From: Endozoicomonas sp. SESOKO1
Lineage (GTDB): Bacteria > Pseudomonadota > Gammaproteobacteria > Pseudomonadales > Endozoicomonadaceae
Reading direction: 5' to 3'
Assembly (NCBI RefSeq): GCF_024606265.1
Contig: NZ_JAHHPP010000005.1
Coordinates: forward strand, 27,820 to 91,819
Length of the DNA: 64,000 bases
Shown one piece after another: positions 56,160-64,000 of this stretch (position 1 is the first letter of the stretch; the number at the start of each line of letters is the position of its first letter). Position numbers and translations under genes: made by a program. Below the pieces are notes generated by a model. The model was not told where the DNA came from, ran no database searches, and saw nothing but the letters and a program-made list of their open reading frames with translations.

Positions 56160-58559
56160 TCAGTTAGCCTGAGTCGACGATATCATTGATTGTTTTGAAT
56201 CGTTACTTAAGCTGCTATTGACAACCTGCGTAACATACGTCCTGAAGCATTCCAGCTTGCCATTTTCCAGTGTCACGTAGAGTCCGGAAATACCATGACC
56301 CCAGGTCGCCATCAGCAGGTTTTGTTTGACCTCGTCACTCAGGGAGCTGGCCATGACCCGGTCCAGGTAATGCTGCACGCACTCCCTGTGGCCATTTAGC
56401 AGTGCCATGAATAGCCCGGGGAAACCCCTGGGGGATTTCGCCATCAGCAGATTCAGTTTGACTTCGTCGCTGAAGGGGCTGGCCATGACCCAATCCAGGT
56501 ATTTCCTGACGCACTCACCATGGCCATTTTGCAGTGCTGCGTAGAGTCCGGGAGAACCATCACTGTATTTCGCCATCAGCAGGTCCTGTTTGACCTCGTC
56601 GCTGAAGGGGCTGGCCATGACCCGATCCAGGTAAAGCTCCACGCACTCCCCGTGGCCATTTTCCAGTGCCACGAAGAACCCGGAAAGACCTTTGGTGGAT
56701 TTCGCCATCAGCAGATTCTTTTTGATCTCGTCGCTCAAGGGGCTGGCCATCACCCGATCCCAGTAAATCTTGACGCACTCACCATGGCCATATCGCAGTG
56801 CTAAGAAGAGCCCGGGATAACCCTTGGGAGATTTCGCCATCAGCAGGTTCTGTTTGACCTCGTCGCTGAAGGGACTGGCCATGACGCGATCCAGGTAACT
56901 CTTGACGCACTCACCGTGGCCATTTCGCATTGCCATTAATAGCCCGGGAACCCCCTTATCGGATTTCGCCATCAGCAGATTCTGTTTGACCTCATCGCTG
57001 AAGGGGCTGGCCATCACCCGATCCCAGTAAATCCTGACGCACTCCCCATGGCCATTTTGCAGTGCCACGAAGAACCCGGGAACACCATCGTTGGATTTCG
57101 CCATCAGCAGGTCCAGTTTGACCTCGTCGCTGAAGGGGCTGGCCATGACCCGATCCAGGTATATCCTGACGCACTCACCATGGCCTGTTTCCAGTGCTAT
57201 GTAGAGTCCGGGAACACCATCGTTGGATTTCGCCATCATCAGGTCCTGTTTGGCCCGGTCGCTCAAGGGGCTGGCCATGACCCGATCCAGGTAACGCATC
57301 ACGCACTCCCCGCGGCCATTTTCCAGTGCCAGGAAGAGCCCGGGGAAACCCTTTGGGGATTTCGCCATCAGCAGGTTCTGTTTGACCTCGTCGCTGAAGG
57401 GGCTGGCCATGACCCAATCCAGGTATTTCCTGACGCACTCCCCATGGCCCCTGTGTAATGCCATGTGCAGTCCTGGCATACCATCGTCATTTTTAGCCAT
57501 CAGGGCAATCTGTTGATTATATGAATCAAGCCGGTTCAGTTGCCCCATGAATTGATCGACCATTTTCGAAGAAAAATGTCCATTTACGAGCATTAAAAAT
57601 ATAATGGCCGGATTCATATCCGCCATAACCCTGACCAACGCGTTACCGGCCCGGCTCTCAACCGTTGTCGTGGTTAAACATCCACCCAAAGAAGGCTCTG
57701 GGTAATATGATTTGATTAAACAAGAATCCGGGACAAGGTGCTCTATTTCAATCGCCTTCAGGGTTTGCAGGTCGGGGACGATGAGTCGTCGGACTCTCAG
57801 GGTGTCGTTGGGATCATAAAAGGCCAGTTTTATTTCCGGTCGCTCAGGCGACCAGTTGATCTTCAGAGCCATCGAATGGTTCGATGACGAAAACAGACAG
57901 GTTTTAGTTTGTTCGCCATCAGCCAGCTGCTGTTGACAAGCCGCATAAAGTGCCTGGCCTAAGCCAGCCCGGTCAAAGTAATAACCTTCCTGTGGGGTTT
58001 TATATCCATCAGCAGTGGTGTCATTCAGTGCCTGATCCATTTTAATACCGCTGTGACGGGAAATTTTATCAAGCTGATCAATGGACGTGAATTTGCCAAC
58101 GTCTTTCATGCCAAACTTCCCTGTAGCAAACGCATAGGCCAAATGCCTGCACTTAATCGGTTTATGATCAAAGAGATTGTTCGCTCTACCGTTGAATATT
58201 CTCAGGTCGCCCTTTGACAGGTATTGCAAAATCCCGGAGGTATTAACAGGCAGGGCCTCTGTCGAGGATTCTATGGGTGTATTGCTACTATCTACGGGCT
58301 TATCCACCAGGGACTTATCCACCTGCAACCAGTAAGTGCGTCCCTGTTGGTTAAGCTGTTCGATTTTACGGCTAATCAGAGATGTATGCCGGGGAACATT
58401 TGCAGGCCTGCTTTTCTTTTCCCCGGGAATGCTTTTTGGGTCAACAGAATTAATGGTACGCGAAAATCCATTGAGGAGTGTCTCTTCATTGACAGATTGA
58501 GAGTACTTCTGAGTTGTTCCAGCAGATGAGCAAGGCAGATTTGGTCTGATATTATACAT
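56160..58559 (-). CDS. EspL/ShET2-like cysteine protease with 44-residue repeats
   Basis: The 799-residue protein has an N-terminal domain with C137 (KCRHLAYAF), H228 (SSNHSMALKI) and D249 (FYDPND). The spacing of 91 and 21 residues is close to the Cys-His-Asp triad of EspL/OspD3 effectors, proteases that cleave host cell-death proteins. From about 350 to 790 follow nine full 44-residue repeats plus partial ones, with consensus GHGECVRxYLDRVMASPFSD, then EVKQNLLMAKS and GxPGLFxAL, related to ankyrin repeats. Their near identity at the DNA level (132-bp period) means recent expansion. No Sec signal; a type III or other secreted effector is likely. It lies between long direct repeats, indicating acquisition. 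Confidence 0.75.
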   Translation of the reverse strand: MYNIRPNLPCSSAGTTQKYSQSVNEETLLNGFSRTINSVDPKSIPGEKKSRPANVPRHTSLISRKIEQLNQQGRTYWLQVDKSLVDKPVDSSNTPIESSTEALPVNTSGILQYLSKGDLRIFNGRANNLFDHKPIKCRHLAYAFATGKFGMKDVGKFTSIDQLDKISRHSGIKMDQALNDTTADGYKTPQEGYYFDRAGLGQALYAACQQQLADGEQTKTCLFSSSNHSMALKINWSPERPEIKLAFYDPNDTLRVRRLIVPDLQTLKAIEIEHLVPDSCLIKSYYPEPSLGGCLTTTTVESRAGNALVRVMADMNPAIIFLMLVNGHFSSKMVDQFMGQLNRLDSYNQQIALMAKNDDGMPGLHMALHRGHGECVRKYLDWVMASPFSDEVKQNLLMAKSPKGFPGLFLALENGRGECVMRYLDRVMASPLSDRAKQDLMMAKSNDGVPGLYIALETGHGECVRIYLDRVMASPFSDEVKLDLLMAKSNDGVPGFFVALQNGHGECVRIYWDRVMASPFSDEVKQNLLMAKSDKGVPGLLMAMRNGHGECVKSYLDRVMASPFSDEVKQNLLMAKSPKGYPGLFLALRYGHGECVKIYWDRVMASPLSDEIKKNLLMAKSTKGLSGFFVALENGHGECVELYLDRVMASPFSDEVKQDLLMAKYSDGSPGLYAALQNGHGECVRKYLDWVMASPFSDEVKLNLLMAKSPRGFPGLFMALLNGHRECVQHYLDRVMASSLSDEVKQNLLMATWGHGISGLYVTLENGKLECFRTYVTQVVNSSLSNDSKQSMISSTQAN

Positions 58560-58667
58560 AGGCTAATGGTGTTTATCCGTAGTCTGTGATCCTCCGCATC
58601 TGTTGATCTCTTCAATACAAGTATTAAATTCATTGATCCCACATTGAAAACGACTAAAGTTAGCACA

Positions 58668-58709
58668 GTCCGAATTGTTCTGTTGACCAAATACCTGAAA
58701 AAAGCCTGA
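58668..58709 (+). pseudogene. 3' fragment of a PhnA-like gene
   Basis: 42 bases encode RIVLLTKYLKKA and a stop, matching the end of the PhnA-like gene at 60519-60560 with two differences. The rest of the gene is absent. It marks a rearrangement joint next to the second direct repeat. Confidence 0.8.
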
Positions 58710-58736
58710 ACACCATACGCGGTTGGCTCCATGACT

Positions 58737-58836
58737 TTTGAAGTGTTCCATAAACTCAGTGATGTCGCCCTGGAATGTGAGTTAGTATACGTTAGACATG
58801 AACAGATTTTTACATCAAGGCATACACCAGACTCTT
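58737..58836. repeat. 100-bp direct repeat, copy 2 (functional DUF1853 start)
   Basis: The copy matches 55941-56040. Here the DUF1853 start is intact, while the nadK side encodes only MEHFKSHGANRVW before diverging. Three 12-base units ACTCTTCAACAA (58831-58866) follow and add TLQQ repeats to the protein. Confidence 0.88.
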
Positions 58837-59847
58837 CAACAAACTCTTCAACAAACTCTTCAACAAACAGCAGAGTGGGTACAAAACAGCCCGCCATTAT
58901 TCAATCGCCCGGCCAGCCCCCTGTTTCTGGATTCCCCCTTACCGGCCGGATTAGCCCCGTTGATTCCTGACCAACAGCAACTGGCGCTTCTGGCCAGTCT
59001 GGTTAGCCAAAAAGGCAACCCTCTGCTCGGTATTTTCTATGAAACCCTCTGGCAGTTCCTGCTGAGCCAGCTGCCTGATAGCCAGACCATCGCCGCCAAC
59101 CTGCAGGTAACAGGCGAGAAAAATGGCCAGCCTGCCACTCTGGGTGAATATGACCTTATCTACCGGCTGAAAAACCAGTTTATCCACCGGGAGCTGGCCG
59201 TTAAATTTTATCTGGGTATTTCTGATGAAAATAACAGTAACAAGGGGTCGCCCTGGCGACACTGGGTGGGTCCGGGACTCAAGGACCGGCTTGATCGAAA
59301 AATGGATCGCCTGCTCCATCATCAAGCCCTGTTGAGTGATACTGATGAAGGGCAAGCAGCTTTATTAGCGCTGGGTATTGAACAGCCTGTGCAGAAAGAG
59401 ATTCTGATGCAGGGCAGATTTTTCTATCCGCTTTACCCAATGAATTCTGAAGGGGCGCAAACGGCTCAACTGACTGAAATCATCCAACCGGATATTGCGT
59501 CAACACACCCTGCATCCCGTTTGTGCCAACCACCGCAATGCTGCAATCCGGAACATCTCAAGGGGTACTGGTTGACACAAAACCAGTTCCTGTTGAACAC
59601 CCGGCTGGACAACGGAATGAGCTACCAGATTCCTCATAAAGTACAGTGGTTAAACCAGAGTCCTATCACAGGGCTTCTCAATCATGATGACTTGATGCGC
59701 CAGCTACAGCAGCAAAAAAGAGCGGTTTATATCAGGGCAATCCATCAAACGCTTCAGGCGCCGTTGCATTTGTTTATTGTTCCTGATGACTGGCCTGACA
59801 AAGCGATGAAGGTCTCTGAAGAACTTTTCACCATAGACCAGGTCTAA
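58798..59847 (+). CDS. DUF1853 family protein
   Basis: The 349-residue protein carries the DUF1853 signature: LGEYDLIYRL, HRELAVKFYLG, then WVGPGLKDRLDRKMDRLLHHQ. Function unknown; a restriction-endonuclease-like fold has been suggested for such E-x-K containing segments. The N-terminus includes a recent TLQQ repeat from the 12-base tandem units. Length is near the family norm. Confidence 0.85.
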   Translation: MNRFLHQGIHQTLQQTLQQTLQQTAEWVQNSPPLFNRPASPLFLDSPLPAGLAPLIPDQQQLALLASLVSQKGNPLLGIFYETLWQFLLSQLPDSQTIAANLQVTGEKNGQPATLGEYDLIYRLKNQFIHRELAVKFYLGISDENNSNKGSPWRHWVGPGLKDRLDRKMDRLLHHQALLSDTDEGQAALLALGIEQPVQKEILMQGRFFYPLYPMNSEGAQTAQLTEIIQPDIASTHPASRLCQPPQCCNPEHLKGYWLTQNQFLLNTRLDNGMSYQIPHKVQWLNQSPITGLLNHDDLMRQLQQQKRAVYIRAIHQTLQAPLHLFIVPDDWPDKAMKVSEELFTIDQV

Positions 59848-59954
59848 ATTTCCTGAAAAAGTCACATAGACCAGATTTCAACCAACAAACGCCATAAGTA
59901 GCTACTCAGGAAGAAATCCAACTGATTGGCGATTTCAGAAAACACAGGCATACT

Positions 59955-60560
59955 ATGCCCCCTCCATTTGGTCAAATATTCCCTCCTATGACTACCGAAC
60001 AGACTTTGCTGGAGCGCAGCGGCGCTCAATGTGAACTTTGCAGTTCAACAAATAACCTGAGTGTTTATCCTGTTCCTCCCCAAAGTGATGCGTCCAACCT
60101 GGATCAATGCATTCTTGTTTGTGACAACTGCCTTGACCAGATCAACCTGTCAAACCCAATGGATAGCAATCACTGGCGCTGCCTGAATGACAGTATGTGG
60201 AGCCAGGTTCCTGCCGTTCAGGTCATGGCATTTCGTCTTCTGAATAGCCTGTCATCACAAGGCTGGGCCCAGGACCTGCTGGATATGATGTACCTGGATG
60301 ATGAGACCCGTGAGTGGGCAGAGTCCGGATTGACCAGTGAAGAGTCAGAAGCACCCACCCTGGATAGCAACGGCAGCGTATTGAATGCTGGCGATACGGT
60401 GACCCTGATCAAGGATCTTCCCGTCAAAGGCGCCGGCTTTACCGCCAAGCGCGGCACCGCTGTGCGCAACATCGCTTTGACCGGCAACCCTGAACAGATC
60501 GAAGGCCGTGTCAATGGCGTCCGCATTGTTCTGTTGACCAAATACCTGAAAAAAGCGTGA
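59955..60560 (+). CDS. PhnA/YjdM-like zinc-ribbon protein
   Basis: The 201-residue protein (190 if started at 59988) has an N-terminal zinc ribbon CELCSSTNN ... CDNCLDQ and a C-terminal SH3-like PhnA domain (AGDTVTLIKDLPVKGAGFTAKRG, RVNGVRIVLLTKYLKKA). The family was named for alkylphosphonate use, but its function is unproven. The end of the gene is copied at 58668-58709. Confidence 0.88.
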   Translation: MPPPFGQIFPPMTTEQTLLERSGAQCELCSSTNNLSVYPVPPQSDASNLDQCILVCDNCLDQINLSNPMDSNHWRCLNDSMWSQVPAVQVMAFRLLNSLSSQGWAQDLLDMMYLDDETREWAESGLTSEESEAPTLDSNGSVLNAGDTVTLIKDLPVKGAGFTAKRGTAVRNIALTGNPEQIEGRVNGVRIVLLTKYLKKA

Positions 60561-60601
60561 ATTTCCTGAGAAGAACCTGTCATACCGCAGGTTCTTCCGC
60601 T

Positions 60602-62377
60602 CTACGATTGGTGAGCCTGTCGGCCCGGATTTTTATTCAATTGCAACGAAGGACTGTAAGGCAATACATCCATAACCTGTCCCTGGATAATCTGCTGCTG
60701 AACACTCCGCCAGTAACTGGCCGTAAAAAGATCCCCGTGAAGACGGGTAAATCGTTTGCGGATCGCCAGATCGGGAAACAGGAAAACCGGGAACTCTTCC
60801 GGAAAAATATCACCCGGTGAGACGGAATACCAAGGCTCGGCTGACATCTCCTGCTCAGGATAAAGCGCCTCCGGTATCTCACGGAAATGACACTCGGTCA
60901 GATAAATAATTTCATCGTAATCATAGAAAACCACACGACCATGGCGAGTGACCCCGAAATTTTTCAACAACATATCGCCCGGGAAGATATTGGCGGCGGC
61001 CAGCTGTTTGATCGCCCGGCCATACTCATCAAGCACCGCTTCCAGGGCCTGCTCGTTGCCATCACCAACCAGCTGTTCAACATAGATATTCATGGGCATC
61101 ATTCGCCGCTCGGTATATAAGTGACGAATCAGCACCTTATCGTCACAGACCGTGACGGTTGAGGGGGCTACCTGCTGCAACTCCTGCAATAACGCTTCAC
61201 TGAACCGGGAACGGGGCAATATCAGGTTGGAGTACTCCTGGGTATCGGCCATCCTTCCTACCCGGTCATGGGTTTTAACCAGATAATACCGGTCTTTAAC
61301 CATGGCCTTACTGATATCTTTGGGCGGGGCGAAATGATCCTTGATGACTTTAAACACCATATCCAGGGAAGGTAGCATGAATACCGACATCACCATGCCC
61401 TTCACCCCCGGTGCAATGACAAACTGATCCGACGAGTGCTGCAGGTGCCTGAGAAAATCCCGATAGAAGACACTTTTACCATGCTTGAAGAAACCGATGG
61501 AGTTATAAAGCTCGGCACGTTTTTTTTCAGGCACCAGTGTACGCAGAAACTCAATACATTCGGAAGGAATTCGCGTATCAACCAGAAAATAGGAACGGGT
61601 AAAGCTGAATAGTACACTTACACTGTCGTTTTCACAGAGCAGGGCATCAACATAGAGCGCTCCCTGTTCATTATTCAAAACGGCCAGAACAAACGGTTGC
61701 AGGTCGTTTCCGGCCACCAGTCGGCCTACCAGGTAAGCCGCCTTATTCCGGTAAAAGACCCACTTCAGCACATCCACCCGAACATTACTGCGTCGGCCCC
61801 ATGACGGTTGGGACCTCTGCAGCGCATGGATAATATTGCGAATATCCCGGCGACGGTATTCCCAGGGCAGTTCAAACTGAAAATCATCCAGTATCTGGCC
61901 AACCTGTCTGACCAGCCCCTGCTGTCGGCTTTGGTCATTAAAAGCGTAGGAGCGGTAAATCCCCCTGGCACTCTGCACCTTAAAGCCATCAAATTCGGAC
62001 TGAATAAAGCAATGACGGGGGTTCACCGCTTCACCACTGAACACCTTGCGGTAGATGGAGTTATAAAAGGTTTCCGCCAGTTCAGGGTCCGTCCGGTAGG
62101 AGATCAAATCCAGGTATGCATCATGAACATCCTGCCAGCAGATACTGTCCCGAAGAGATGACGCGTCAATCCGTGATGTCAGTGTTGCTATCACGTCGTT
62201 GACGGCAACATGGTAAAGGTTAATCCGGTCAGAAGCGGCATTTTGCGCGGCACTCCAGTCCGCCTTCAGAAAACGGTCCCGGGCACCCACAGTGATGTCA
62301 GTAAAGCGTGTTCGATAGTCACTGAACCCTTCAAGAATCATTCTGGCAATCTGTCGGGCTATTGAGGTATTCATCAC
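60602..62377 (-). CDS. aceK: Isocitrate dehydrogenase kinase/phosphatase
   Basis: The 591-residue bifunctional enzyme phosphorylates and dephosphorylates isocitrate dehydrogenase, steering carbon into the glyoxylate shunt. The C-terminal kinase fold has APGVKGMVMSVF (ATP loop, near 317), and LLKNFGVTRHGRVVFYDYDEI (catalytic and metal-binding region, near 470). The N-terminal regulatory domain is complete. It is not linked here to aceA or aceB. Confidence 0.95.
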   Translation of the reverse strand: MMNTSIARQIARMILEGFSDYRTRFTDITVGARDRFLKADWSAAQNAASDRINLYHVAVNDVIATLTSRIDASSLRDSICWQDVHDAYLDLISYRTDPELAETFYNSIYRKVFSGEAVNPRHCFIQSEFDGFKVQSARGIYRSYAFNDQSRQQGLVRQVGQILDDFQFELPWEYRRRDIRNIIHALQRSQPSWGRRSNVRVDVLKWVFYRNKAAYLVGRLVAGNDLQPFVLAVLNNEQGALYVDALLCENDSVSVLFSFTRSYFLVDTRIPSECIEFLRTLVPEKKRAELYNSIGFFKHGKSVFYRDFLRHLQHSSDQFVIAPGVKGMVMSVFMLPSLDMVFKVIKDHFAPPKDISKAMVKDRYYLVKTHDRVGRMADTQEYSNLILPRSRFSEALLQELQQVAPSTVTVCDDKVLIRHLYTERRMMPMNIYVEQLVGDGNEQALEAVLDEYGRAIKQLAAANIFPGDMLLKNFGVTRHGRVVFYDYDEIIYLTECHFREIPEALYPEQEMSAEPWYSVSPGDIFPEEFPVFLFPDLAIRKRFTRLHGDLFTASYWRSVQQQIIQGQVMDVLPYSPSLQLNKNPGRQAHQS

Positions 62378-62870
62378 TGCACCGTTGTTGTTTTCTTATC
62401 GAGAGGGATTGTCGTCTCATGGTCAAACGATTTTATAAACGACAGCAACTCCTTTGTAGTGCGAGCGTACCCGCCATGATGATAGTCCGTCAACAGAGTC
62501 CAGTTAGCCAGTACCTGCCCGTTTTCATGGTGGATGTGCTGGTGAATATCACGGCGCAGGAAATCGCCCCCCTTAAGGACCGCAACACCTTTTATCTGCG
62601 TCTTTGGCATCTCTTTTGCCGCTGCCAGCGCTACCCCTGCCAGCGTGGCTCCCGTGCCACGGGCCAGCCAGATCTCATCATAGCTTCCCGGAGCAATACC
62701 TCCTGCTGCAAGAATTTCGCAACAGCCTTGAACACCGGCAAAATTACTCCCGCCTTCCGGCACAACATGCACATCCTTGGCTGACAAACCTGATTGATGG
62801 AAAAGGTGGTTAAGAAAGGCGGCCTCATTTTTTCGACAATAATCACTTCTGGACAGGTAAACTTACCCAC
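62374..62870 (-). pseudogene. Truncated PLP-dependent desulfhydrase/ACC-deaminase-like gene
   Basis: The frame reads YCRKNEAAFLNHLFHQSG, then VHVVPEGGSNFAGVQGC, DEIWLARGTGATLAGVA and TTKELLSFI, the C-terminal half of the D-cysteine desulfhydrase / ACC-deaminase family (PLP enzymes). The N-terminal part with the PLP-binding Lys is missing and no start codon precedes it. The break abuts the stop of the AraC-type gene, which suggests that insertion or deletion there removed the first half. It overlaps the aceK start by four bases. Confidence 0.8.
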
Positions 62871-63764
62871 TCATTTTTCAAAAGAGTCCTCTATCTCTTT
62901 CCTATACTCATAAGGAGTTGTCATATAGTGAGACTTGAACTGTTTGATGAAATAGCTGGCACTATTAAAACCTGACTTCTTTGCAATATTTTCAATATTC
63001 ATTTTAGTATTTGACAGTAATGCTTTTGCAGTAGATAGCCGTTTATTTTTTAAATATGAATTAAAGCCAACACCCACCTGCTTTTTAAAGGCTTTACTGA
63101 AATAGTAAGGGCTTAGGTTAACGTGATTTGAGACTATATCAAGATCCAGATCCGAGCTGATATTATTATTGATATACAAAATAGCCTCATCAATTTTTTT
63201 CCCACTGTTTAGCGAGCGAAAGTTCTTGCGCTGCCCTTGAGGTTGCATATCTTCATTAATGGGGAGGTCAAAAAATTTTATAACATAATTATCAACCAGC
63301 GTTTTCAATAAATTGATTGATGACTGAATTTTACTCAATGGGAACGATTCAATCTCTTCATAAAGGGTAATGAGTTGTTGATCTTTTACTAAAAGATGGC
63401 TCGGGGATGTACAGATAGAAGGAATACCACTATTAGTGACTTTTATTTGTCCACACTGAATAAAGCCAAGCAGGTTGTTTCGGTGTATCAGTGGCACTGA
63501 AAAATCAACCAAACCGGTATGACAAATATAAGCAGCAACGTCATTATCCCGCAGAGCGTTGATACCTCCGGAACGATCGCAGTAATTACATAATTCTGAC
63601 AAAGCAACATCACTTCGGATCCGATCACAAAATGGGCTAAAGTTGCAGCGGGTTGAAATTTCATTCCCCTTGATATCAACGAGTACAGAAGCTAACCCTG
63701 TAGCTGCAGAAAAGTCGTACAGAATATTATTGATGAAATCAGGGACAGAGGTTTGTGCTTTCAT
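62871..63764 (-). CDS. AraC-family regulator with PocR sensory domain
   Basis: The 297-residue protein has an N-terminal PocR ligand-binding domain (about 8-160) with Cys at CNFSPFC, LCNYCDRSG and the later ICHTGLVDFSVPL and GFIQCGQIKV. The C-terminal part is a double helix-turn-helix AraC domain (about 195-290): LDIVSNHVNLSPYYFSKAFK and IENIAKKSGFNSASYFIKQF. PocR-type regulators respond to small diols or other metabolites. The target is unknown; it reads toward the broken PLP gene. Confidence 0.9.
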   Translation of the reverse strand: MKAQTSVPDFINNILYDFSAATGLASVLVDIKGNEISTRCNFSPFCDRIRSDVALSELCNYCDRSGGINALRDNDVAAYICHTGLVDFSVPLIHRNNLLGFIQCGQIKVTNSGIPSICTSPSHLLVKDQQLITLYEEIESFPLSKIQSSINLLKTLVDNYVIKFFDLPINEDMQPQGQRKNFRSLNSGKKIDEAILYINNNISSDLDLDIVSNHVNLSPYYFSKAFKKQVGVGFNSYLKNKRLSTAKALLSNTKMNIENIAKKSGFNSASYFIKQFKSHYMTTPYEYRKEIEDSFEK

Positions 63765-64000
63765 AAATTATCCCCCCTGGAACGAAAACAGTTCAATTAC
63801 GTCAATTGTAAAACATCCACAGAAACAGATACATTTTACGTCAATACGCAATAGGCTTTAAGAACCCCAGTATACGCACGAATTAAACCACTCTTTATAA
63901 GCAGATAATTTTGACATATGTCTATATTTGCTTCTTTTTCAGTTTTAAGAAAGAGCAAAATTATTCTATTAATCGGTTCTCCAGAAGCGGTTTAATTCGC
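63765..64000. other. AT-rich region at the window edge
   Basis: The 236 bases upstream of the AraC-type gene are AT rich and probably include its promoter. I see no gene. Confidence 0.4.

Overview
The window looks like the chromosome of a gammaproteobacterium of the Endozoicomonas type (Oceanospirillales animal symbionts). This is inferred from gene content: ordinary gammaproteobacterial housekeeping genes (metN, tdk, ygiQ, ahpCF, fadL, pepN, glpG, nadK, aceK) interleaved with genes for eukaryote-like proteins (a RING-finger ankyrin protein, three homeodomain proteins, an EspL/ShET2-like repeat protein). No rRNA or tRNA gene was seen.

Layout. 1-6.3 kb: start of metI, metN behind a SAM-II-type riboswitch and terminator, a TauE-like permease, a MarC-family protein, thymidine kinase and a UvrD-like helicase. 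6.4-10.7 kb: RING-ankyrin protein, a large repeat-rich surface-type protein and a small lipoprotein. 10.8-13.0 kb: ygiQ. 13.2-16.6 kb: three tandem paralogues with a canonical homeodomain, each behind the same short upstream sequence. 17.0-18.9 kb: hybrid histidine kinase. 19.2-25.2 kb: a type I restriction-modification locus in which hsdM, hsdS and hsdR are all broken. 25.4-26.1 kb: an AbrB/PIN toxin-antitoxin pair.

26,243-45,214 is a complete type I-F3 CRISPR-associated Tn7-like transposon (CAST). It has matched ends (TGTCGG...CCGACA), a 5-bp target duplication (TCAAG), tnsA, tnsB, tnsC, tniQ, cas8/5, cas7, cas6, a four-repeat CRISPR array, an Xre regulator and a cargo operon. It sits exactly on the stop codon of ahpF. 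The last CRISPR spacer, bounded by a diverged repeat, matches ahpF codon by codon: 22 of 32 positions agree and 9 of the 10 mismatches are third codon positions. The matched site has a CC PAM and lies about 47-52 bp from the insertion, so the element carries its own homing guide for ahpF. Just outside its far end is a second right end with the first codons of another tnsA, the scar of an earlier element at the same site. The cargo is a tightly spaced operon of two dynamin-like GTPases, a tail-anchored repeat protein, a HerA/DUF87 ATPase, a non-specific nuclease and a YezG-like presumed immunity protein. It is a candidate undescribed defence or toxin system.

45.2-64 kb: ahpF, ahpC, a hypothetical gene, fadL, pepN, DUF2797 and YeaC-like genes, glpG, nadK, the EspL-like protein, DUF1853 and PhnA-like genes, aceK, a truncated PLP-enzyme pseudogene and a PocR/AraC regulator. 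The EspL-like gene lies between two 100-bp direct repeats of the nadK/DUF1853 intergenic region, which shows it was inserted there.
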